Source: an uncultured Christensenella sp.
Lineage (GTDB): Bacteria; Bacillota; Clostridia; Christensenellales; UBA1242
Assembly (NCBI GenBank): GCA_905203645.1
Contig: CAJKWP010000049.1
Span: 1 to 8,298, forward strand
Direction of reading: 5' to 3'
Length of the DNA: 8,298 nucleotides
How positions within the stretch are numbered: the stretch's first letter is position 1; every line of letters begins with the position of its first letter. Below the pieces are notes generated by a model. The model did no database searches. It saw only the letters and a list, made by a program, of their open reading frames with translations, and was not told the DNA's origin. The translations under genes were made by a program, and so were the position numbers. Shown here piece after piece: positions 1 to 5,654 of the stretch.

Positions 1-133
1 AGATAAACCTGAACATGCAGAAGCACAAAGGTTATTGGACTTATTAAAATATATAAGGTCAATTCCTGCAAGTGAAGTTCCAACAAACTCATTATTAAAA
101 GAGTTCGTTGGTGGAGGAGATTTTAAATATTAA
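1..133 (+). CDS. C-terminal end of a nucleoside (uridine) kinase-like protein, partial
   Basis: The frame enters from outside the window (first full codon at base 2) and stops at TAA 131-133, giving 43 residues. The visible end contains EAQRLLDLLKYI, then the stretch VPTNSLLKEFVGGGDFKY. From memory, the uridine kinase-like nucleoside kinases of Clostridia and Bacteroidetes (often fused to a TGS/threonyl-tRNA-synthetase-like N-terminal part) end in a similar 'VPxxSILREFIGGSxF' tail, which is the basis of the call. Such enzymes phosphorylate nucleosides in the cytoplasm using a nucleoside triphosphate. The catalytic P-loop would lie upstream and cannot be checked here. The next gene starts 18 nt downstream on the same strand, so the two are probably co-transcribed. 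If the call is right, this is chromosomal, housekeeping-type DNA rather than part of the secretion locus. Confidence 0.55.
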   Translation, partial: DKPEHAEAQRLLDLLKYIRSIPASEVPTNSLLKEFVGGGDFKY

Positions 134-151
134 ATTATATTAGGAGAAAAA

Positions 152-844
152 ATGGAAGAAAGACAAGGAATAACATCAGAAAAAGCAAAACAATCTTTTT
201 TGGAATTAAACAACAAAATGGAGAAATTGATTGAAACCACACCAAAATATAAGGTGGACGAGGTGTATGGTGATGCTTTTGGCAAAATTTTTGACGATGC
301 TGTCCAAGGTGATTTGGTTGCGCAAGACTATCTTGGATGGATTTTCAAACGTGGCAAAAAAAATCTTGTACCCGAAAACCTTGAATTGTCCATGAAATGG
401 CAAATTTTGGCTGGTGCAAATGGAAATCAATATACACTTGAAAGAATCAATTTATTTTTGAACAGTGCCTATGATCAAATCATGTCACTGCCCGACTTTG
501 AACAAATAAGTTACGCATTTTCTTTGCATCAAAAAAATTATCAATCCATTTTGGGACGACTTGTATGTGAAGCAATTTGCGACGAAATGGATATAAATGA
601 AAACAACATTATAACAGACATTCCAACCACTTTGGAATACAGTCCTTCGATAATGTACAAATTTGATCAAGCAAAAAACAAAGCCATTAACTCAGTTATT
701 GACTATCTTCGAAAAACTTATAAAAGCCTTCCCGAATTTCAATCTTTGGAGCCTGAAACCGAAAACACAGTTGAAGATGTGCAAAAAGAACCCGAAAAAC
801 CAAAATCACTTTTATCAAAACTTTTCAACAAACAAAAAAAGTAA
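152..844 (+). CDS. Hypothetical protein with one Sel1-like repeat and a basic C-terminal tail
   Basis: This 230-residue protein starts at ATG 152, preceded by AGGAG at 142-146 with 5 nt spacing. Residues about 47-92 follow the Sel1/TPR-like pattern: 'DDAVQGDLVAQDYLGWIF', a basic turn, then 'VPENLELSMKWQILAGANGN'. This matches the usual A..GD..AQ..LG..Y..G....P.....A..W...A...G spacing. Only one unit is obvious, whereas Sel1 proteins usually carry several. Such alpha-hairpin repeats mediate protein-protein contacts. Residues 200-218 are rich in Glu, Pro and Lys and probably disordered. The last residues (SLLSKLFNKQKK) form a short basic amphipathic stretch that could touch membrane or an acidic partner. 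I see no signal peptide or membrane helix, so it is probably cytoplasmic. It sits 18 nt after the kinase-like gene and ends just before a bidirectional terminator. Its function is unknown, and a link to the convergent secretion genes is unproven. Confidence 0.8.
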   Translation: MEERQGITSEKAKQSFLELNNKMEKLIETTPKYKVDEVYGDAFGKIFDDAVQGDLVAQDYLGWIFKRGKKNLVPENLELSMKWQILAGANGNQYTLERINLFLNSAYDQIMSLPDFEQISYAFSLHQKNYQSILGRLVCEAICDEMDINENNIITDIPTTLEYSPSIMYKFDQAKNKAINSVIDYLRKTYKSLPEFQSLEPETENTVEDVQKEPEKPKSLLSKLFNKQKK

Positions 845-850
845 GCAACA

Positions 851-897
851 AAAAAAACTTGCCAGTTTGGATTATTCCAATTTGGCAAGTTTTTTTT
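851..897. terminator. Bidirectional intrinsic terminator between convergent genes
   Basis: The left arm is an A-run plus CTTGCCA (851-864); the right arm is TGGCAAG plus a T-run (883-897). The stem can continue inward (TTTGGA against TCCAAT) with a mismatch and a G-T wobble, closing on a short loop. The A-run on one side and T-run on the other make a U-tract in both directions, so it serves the gene ending at 844 (+) and the gene ending at 901 (-). Confidence 0.88.
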
Positions 898-900
898 AAA

Positions 901-3231
901 TTATTTTTTCGAAGCTTTTTTACGTTCATTTTCTTGAATTTGAACTTTAATTTTTTCTTCTTTCTGCAATTTCTTAAGCAACTCTTCTTGTTCGATTTGT
1001 TTTGCAGACAAGCCTTTGAACGCTTTTATCATACTTACAAAGCCACCTTTTCCACCTTGAACCAAGCCAGACTTGGTTTCATCCAAGAACAAAGAGCCAA
1101 TGGATGTAAGATTTTTCGCACCAGTGATATTTGCAACGTTGCCAGCCACCTTGCCAGCCCCTTTGAATACACCTGCACGATGTTCTTTGATACCCGCTTG
1201 ATAAGACTCTTCCAATCCGCTTGCAAACGCGGCAGCACCAGCTGAACCAGCGACTGCACCAGTAATATTGCCCTGTGCATCCAATGAACCAGCATTGGTT
1301 TTGAATTGAGCAAGAGTTTCCAAATGTGCCATAGCACCAGTACCAGCCGATTTTGCAAGTTTGCTTCTTGCACCCTGACCTTGACCAGTTTTTAACCATT
1401 CATCCATTGTCATATCCTTAAACTTGGCACTTCTTGATTCGTATGCTTGATTAAGATTTTGACGGAAAATATTGTCATTCATCAAATATTGATTGTAAGC
1501 TTCTTCTGCCCCACCATTATTCCAGTTGTTTTCAAATCCTTGCTTTATTCCCAATCTGGTGCTTGCTTTTGTTGTAATGTTATTCAAGGCATCTGACATT
1601 GCACGGTTAAATCTTTGTTTTGATTTAAGGATAGTTTCTTCTTGTTTTGCTCTTTGTTTTGCAGCAGATTTACTCATTCCTTGTGCCATATATTTGCTTG
1701 CAAGTGCTTTACGTCTTACTGAAGTATCAATTCCATGACCAAGTTGTTTCAATCCCTTAAATGGCATTGTTGCTGCTTTTACACCAAAACCTGCAGCGGC
1801 ACCAGTCATCTTTGCAGATTTTGCAAGAACATCACCTACTTTTCCAGAAATTTCAGCGCCTGCTTTGGCAGAATCATCTGCTCCAATAAACCCAGATAAA
1901 AGCCCAATAAACCCTTCAACAGTAACCAAACCAACAAGAATAAACAAACAAGAGAATATAATATTAAGCAAATTCAGGCTTGGTTCAAATAATTCTATTT
2001 CATTCAGATACGGCAAAATCAAAAAGAACACATTCATTCCAATTATTGCTCCGTACGCAGCCAATGCTTTTGATATAAAGTTAGACTTCCAGTTGGTGAA
2101 TGCTTTCCCACCATCCAATGGCATAATTGCAATAATAGGTGGAGAAATAATAAACAAACCTACCATTTCTATTATTCTTTTCATAAGCCCCATAATGATA
2201 TTGTAAAAAAGTTTTATACAGATAATCAAAAATGCAAAACCTATTAAAAAGTTGAAATACCACAAGTCGTAATAATAATATACCAGTCCAACGTTGAATT
2301 TCGAAAAATATTCAATTTTTTGTCCATTGGACAATGAAAATGAAAAATTTCCACCAAAAAGGCCTTTCATTGGTCCATGAGTATCTATTGGTTGTTCGTT
2401 TTTCAATCTTACACAGTTTGCGAACGCATCATCCAAAAGTTGTGCACATTCTGCCTGCGTAGAACCCGCATTAAAAATACCAAAGTTGGATATATCTCCC
2501 TGAACAATATACTCATAGAAAGTTCTTACTGAACCTTCATATTCGTAACTCTCATCTTGTCTTATTCTGTTTGCATCATACGCTGCAGCCTTGAACATTG
2601 AACCACTGAAAGTTGTTGTTGTCGTGGGTCTGTGTGCCCAAAAAAAGTCAAAATGCGAGTACGTTTGTTGTCCGTTTGAGGCGGTTTCTATTGCTATTAC
2701 GTTTGAGGCGGAACTCAATACTCCGTTTGTCGTGCCGGAAGTAATCGTATCCAATGCGTACAATATAACGTCACTGAACATCAACCCAAATATACAAGAT
2801 ACAGGTACGATCAAAAACAAAAATATACTTTTTACACCGCGTTTTACAATTGCAAGTTTGTTATTGCTTGGTTTTTCTTTCATATCTTCGCCACTTGGCA
2901 TATATTCTTGCCTTATGATTGCTACTATGGTTGCAATTACAAGAAGAATAAATCCAAAAATAACCAAAGACCAAAAGGTATTTTTTATTGCGGGATATCT
3001 TGTTTCGCTGTCAAATATACTTTTTATAAAGTTTAATGCGATATCACCAGTTTGCTCTTTTCCATCAACATAATAAACATCCAACCCTGCCAATTTTCTT
3101 AAAACATATTGCAATGCATCAATAAGACTCATAAGTGTTGCACAAAGAAAATACATAAACTTGGGTATCAAACTGAAAAGTTCTGATAACCAATCTTTAA
3201 GATTGTCAAATACTCCAATTATTTGTTGCAT
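901..3231 (-). CDS. VirB6/TrbL-like polytopic T4SS membrane protein, paralog 2 (776 aa)
   Basis: The start is ATG at 3231, with AAGGAG 5 nt upstream. Hydrophobic segments lie near residues 21-44, 84-107, 134-158, 322-347, 353-372, 389-411 and 421-450. A polar, probably extracytoplasmic, loop of about 150 residues lies between the third and fourth. The polytopic core followed by a long soluble tail resembles VirB6/TrbL-type channel proteins. In particular it resembles the 'Mbov_0396 family' ICE transmembrane protein of Mollicutes and Firmicutes, which is thought to form the inner-membrane channel of the conjugation machine. The motif SPPIIAIMPLDGGKAF (363-378) could be a re-entrant hairpin. 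The tail (about 451-776) is Ala/Gly/Lys rich and predicted helical. Its last 75 residues are again conserved with the upstream paralog: NLTSIG, DETKSG, GKG, SMIKAFKG, then a charged helix ending KKASKK. It is the second gene of a two-gene unit, and its stop lies 3 nt from the terminator at 851-897. The family call rests on topology, paralogy and context. Confidence 0.8.
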   Translation of the reverse strand: MQQIIGVFDNLKDWLSELFSLIPKFMYFLCATLMSLIDALQYVLRKLAGLDVYYVDGKEQTGDIALNFIKSIFDSETRYPAIKNTFWSLVIFGFILLVIATIVAIIRQEYMPSGEDMKEKPSNNKLAIVKRGVKSIFLFLIVPVSCIFGLMFSDVILYALDTITSGTTNGVLSSASNVIAIETASNGQQTYSHFDFFWAHRPTTTTTFSGSMFKAAAYDANRIRQDESYEYEGSVRTFYEYIVQGDISNFGIFNAGSTQAECAQLLDDAFANCVRLKNEQPIDTHGPMKGLFGGNFSFSLSNGQKIEYFSKFNVGLVYYYYDLWYFNFLIGFAFLIICIKLFYNIIMGLMKRIIEMVGLFIISPPIIAIMPLDGGKAFTNWKSNFISKALAAYGAIIGMNVFFLILPYLNEIELFEPSLNLLNIIFSCLFILVGLVTVEGFIGLLSGFIGADDSAKAGAEISGKVGDVLAKSAKMTGAAAGFGVKAATMPFKGLKQLGHGIDTSVRRKALASKYMAQGMSKSAAKQRAKQEETILKSKQRFNRAMSDALNNITTKASTRLGIKQGFENNWNNGGAEEAYNQYLMNDNIFRQNLNQAYESRSAKFKDMTMDEWLKTGQGQGARSKLAKSAGTGAMAHLETLAQFKTNAGSLDAQGNITGAVAGSAGAAAFASGLEESYQAGIKEHRAGVFKGAGKVAGNVANITGAKNLTSIGSLFLDETKSGLVQGGKGGFVSMIKAFKGLSAKQIEQEELLKKLQKEEKIKVQIQENERKKASKK

Positions 3232-3236
3232 ACTTA

Positions 3237-3242
3237 CTCCTT
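3237..3242 (-). promoter_or_regulatory. Ribosome binding site overlapping the upstream stop codon
   Basis: AAGGAG (CTCCTT on the + strand) lies 5 nt before the ATG at 3231 and shares two bases with the TAA stop (3243-3241) of the preceding gene. Ribosomes ending the 716-residue gene therefore unload on the start site of the 776-residue gene. This suggests translational coupling and matched output of the two paralogs. Confidence 0.8.
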
Positions 3243-5391
3243 ATTTATTTCCTTTGTTAAGATTTTCACGTTCTTTTTGTTGTATAAAGTACTTCAAAGC
3301 TTCTTCTTTTGAAAGTTTCTTGTACAATGCAGCTTCTTCTATTGCTTTGCTTGTTCTGCCCTTGAATGCCATGATCATAGAATTAAGTGCACCCTTGCCA
3401 TCACGGACAATACTGCCCTTGAACTCATCCATACCAAGACCAGCAAAAGTTCCGAGATTGTTCATTCCAACAAATTTTGCTGCTTTTCCGAGTCGTCCCA
3501 TTGCAATTCTGCCACCCTGCGCAGTACGTTCTTCAAGAGTTTGACGAGTTTTGTTTGCGATCCATTGTGCTTTTTTACTCTGCAAATATGCACTTTTTCC
3601 CATACCATTACTGTGTGTTTGTACATACTTGTCACGAATAGCTTTTGCCTTGCTGTTTTTCTTTGCCCAATCTTCTTGGGTATCGTGACCACCATGACTT
3701 ACATAACTTTGATATGCAGTGTCCATTTCTTTTTTGTAATTTTCATCTGCATCAATTTTCTTTTCAAATTCAACATCGGCTTCGCCATTATTGAATGCTT
3801 CTTCTGCTTTTCTTTCTGCTTCTTGTTTGTCGGCAGCATTATTTGCAAATTTATCATTTATCCAATGCTTACCCTTTCCAAGCCATTGTTTGATTGCATT
3901 TTCGGGTTTCATAAGTGCTTGCGCTGGTTTGAAACCTTTGTTTGCCATGGCCTTAACCCCACGCCTTGCAATCATTGCAGGATTCATAGCAACAGCAACA
4001 CCAGCAACCGCACCAGTCATAGTTGTCGCTTTTGAAAGAGTAGCCCCCACTTTGCCGATTGAATCAGATCCTGATTTGTTTGCATCTTCTGCACCAATCA
4101 TTTTTGAAACCAAACCAATAAAACCTTCAACCATTGTCAATCCAACAATAACAAACAATGAATTGAAAATAATGTCAAGTAGAGGAATATTAAACAAATC
4201 AATGTCCAAAAAGTAAGGTAAAATCATCAACAAAATATTCATACCAACAACGGCTGCCAATGCACTCAACGCCTTTGAAACAAATGATTCACGCCATTTA
4301 CCAAAAGCTTTTCCACCATCAAGAGGCATAATAGCAACAAGTGGTGGCGAAACGATAAACAAAGCAACCATTTCAATAATACGCCTCATCAAACCGATTG
4401 CAATATTTGCAAATACTTTTATGCAAATTATAAACATCGCAAAACCAATCAAAAAGTTAAATTGCCACAAGTCATAATAAACGCTTACAAGTGCGACATT
4501 GTACTTTGAAAAACTGCTTACTTTTTTGCCGTCTCGAATTTTCCAAACTGGCGTACTCTTCATTTCTTTTTTCAATGGTCCAAGATGAATTTCTTGTTCT
4601 TGTTTGAGTTGCAAGCAATTTGCAAACGCTTCATCAACAATAGTTGCAATTTCTTCTTTTGTAGAAGATGCAAAAAGACCAAAATTTGAAATACTGTCTT
4701 GATAAAGCAATTCGGAATAATTTTGTCCGTCATACTGCTTGTCTATCCTTACTCTGTTGGCAGTATAAGCAGCAGTTTTGAACATCATGCCACTGAAAGT
4801 AGTAGTGGCAGATGGTGATTTGGCACCAAAGATATCATAAAATGAATATGTTTGATATCCATTCGTGGTGGTTTCGCTTTTCAGTTTGTCATCAACTTTT
4901 TCAATATATGTGAACTGTTTTCCGTTTTGTCCAGCAGTTATGCTGTCAATACCCTTGAAGACAACTTCCAGCAAAAGCAGTCCAAAAATACAAGAAACGG
5001 GAACAATCAAAAACAAAAAAATACTTTTGAAAAATTGCCCCGTTATTTTGGCCTTGCTGTTGTCCGAGCCAGCATATTCCTGTCTTACAACTGCAATAAT
5101 GGTAGCTATAACAAGCAAAATAAATGCAAAAATAACAAGTGCCCAAAAAGCATTTTTTATTGCTGGATATTTTGTTTCAGTGTCAAAAATTGAACGAATA
5201 AAGCCATAGGCAATATCCCCACTTTGAGCGACGCCATCAATATAGTAAACATCCAGGCCAGCAAGTTTACGTACAACATACTGCATAGCATCTATCAAAC
5301 TCATCAAAGTTACGCACAAAAAATACATAAATTTGGGAATTATGTTTAACCAACCAAGCAAAAAACCTTCAATATCCAGTAAAACGCCCAT
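3241..5391 (-). CDS. VirB6/TrbL-like polytopic T4SS membrane protein, paralog 1 (716 aa)
   Basis: The start is ATG at 5391, with GAGG at 5399-5396 about 4 nt upstream. The protein has the same plan as its downstream neighbour. Hydrophobic segments lie near residues 17-40, 79-102, 121-148, 303-330, 338-357, 374-396 and 402-432, with an outer loop of about 150 residues between the third and fourth. Long stretches are nearly identical to the paralog: IPKFMYFLC (18-26), RKLAGLDVYY (41-50), KSIFLFLIVPVSCIFGL (122-138), FNFLIGFA (311-318), AIMPLDGGKAF (353-363) and VEGFIGL (421-427). The soluble tail from about 433 has its own central part, rich in Lys and Glu (about 505-620), with little similarity to the neighbour. 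A shared end module follows (about 644-700: NNLGTFAG, DEFKGS, GKG, SMIMAFKG). I infer an inner-membrane channel component of a conjugation-type T4SS. It is the first gene of the unit, directly behind a strong promoter with a leader of only about 15 nt. Confidence 0.8.
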   Translation of the reverse strand: MGVLLDIEGFLLGWLNIIPKFMYFLCVTLMSLIDAMQYVVRKLAGLDVYYIDGVAQSGDIAYGFIRSIFDTETKYPAIKNAFWALVIFAFILLVIATIIAVVRQEYAGSDNSKAKITGQFFKSIFLFLIVPVSCIFGLLLLEVVFKGIDSITAGQNGKQFTYIEKVDDKLKSETTTNGYQTYSFYDIFGAKSPSATTTFSGMMFKTAAYTANRVRIDKQYDGQNYSELLYQDSISNFGLFASSTKEEIATIVDEAFANCLQLKQEQEIHLGPLKKEMKSTPVWKIRDGKKVSSFSKYNVALVSVYYDLWQFNFLIGFAMFIICIKVFANIAIGLMRRIIEMVALFIVSPPLVAIMPLDGGKAFGKWRESFVSKALSALAAVVGMNILLMILPYFLDIDLFNIPLLDIIFNSLFVIVGLTMVEGFIGLVSKMIGAEDANKSGSDSIGKVGATLSKATTMTGAVAGVAVAMNPAMIARRGVKAMANKGFKPAQALMKPENAIKQWLGKGKHWINDKFANNAADKQEAERKAEEAFNNGEADVEFEKKIDADENYKKEMDTAYQSYVSHGGHDTQEDWAKKNSKAKAIRDKYVQTHSNGMGKSAYLQSKKAQWIANKTRQTLEERTAQGGRIAMGRLGKAAKFVGMNNLGTFAGLGMDEFKGSIVRDGKGALNSMIMAFKGRTSKAIEEAALYKKLSKEEALKYFIQQKERENLNKGNK

Positions 5392-5406
5392 TTAACCTCA
5401 CTATTT

Positions 5407-5423
5407 TTTGTTATTATAACAAA
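5407..5423. repeat. Palindrome over the -10 of the channel-gene promoter
   Basis: TTTGTTAT-T-ATAACAAA is a perfect 8-1-8 inverted repeat. It covers the whole -10 hexamer (5413-5418) and reaches the expected transcription start. The position suits a repressor operator, but the AT-rich background makes chance possible. Confidence 0.4.
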
Positions 5424-5441
5424 TAAATTTGTCTTTGTGAA
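5413..5441 (-). promoter_or_regulatory. Extended -10 promoter of the two VirB6-like genes
   Basis: Reading leftward, TTCACA (5441-5436, 5 of 6 to TTGACA) is followed by a 17-nt spacer and a perfect TATAAT (5418-5413) preceded by TGT, an extended -10. The start of transcription should fall near 5406. That leaves about 15 nt of leader, just enough for the GAGG ribosome site at 5399-5396 and the ATG at 5391. Confidence 0.75.
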
Positions 5442-5493
5442 CACTTTTTTCGACTTTTTTTTGATATTTTAAATATATATATCTCAAATTAAA

Positions 5494-5592
5494 AAACATT
5501 TCGAAAGGCAATTATAAAAGTTTATTAAATTATTATGCCAAATTTAACAAAAAAAATTTAAAAATCGCAACTTTTATTAAACAGAAATGTTT
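5494..5592. repeat. Nested inverted repeats in the intergenic region
   Basis: The outer arms are AAACATTTC (5494-5502) and GAAATGTTT (5584-5592). The inner arms are ATAAAAGTT (5514-5522) and AACTTTTAT (5569-5577). Both pairs are perfect 9-mers and are properly nested around an AT-rich centre. They lie between the coupling-protein terminator and the channel-gene promoter. They could fold as a cruciform or an RNA stem, but low complexity weakens the case. Confidence 0.3.
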
Positions 5593-5616
5593 GAAATTAA
5601 AATTTTATTAAAAACA

Positions 5617-5647
5617 CAAAAACTTTGCCAAATAAGCAAAGTTTTTG
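5617..5647 (-). terminator. Intrinsic terminator of the coupling-protein gene
   Basis: A perfect 12-bp stem (CAAAAACTTTGC at 5617-5628, GCAAAGTTTTTG at 5636-5647) has a 7-nt loop. In the leftward direction it starts 7 nt after the stop codon at 5655 and is followed by a T-rich tract. It separates the coupling-protein unit from the channel-gene unit. Confidence 0.8.
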
Positions 5648-5654
5648 AACAAAA

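Noticed and set aside
859..1245. Open frame on the + strand (128 codons)
   Set aside because: It lies antisense to the 776-residue membrane protein and begins inside the terminator. It has no ribosome site, and its hydrophobic, Phe-rich start is what the complement of Lys/Glu codons gives.
3541..4216. Overlapping + strand open frames antisense to the 716-residue protein
   Set aside because: They lack start signals and their composition mirrors the sense gene. The sense frame has paralogy, membrane pattern and a ribosome site.
5465..5484. Alternating AT tract as a replication or transfer origin
   Set aside because: It is a short TA-repeat inside a generally AT-rich spacer, with no iterons, DnaA-like boxes or nick-site motif beside it.
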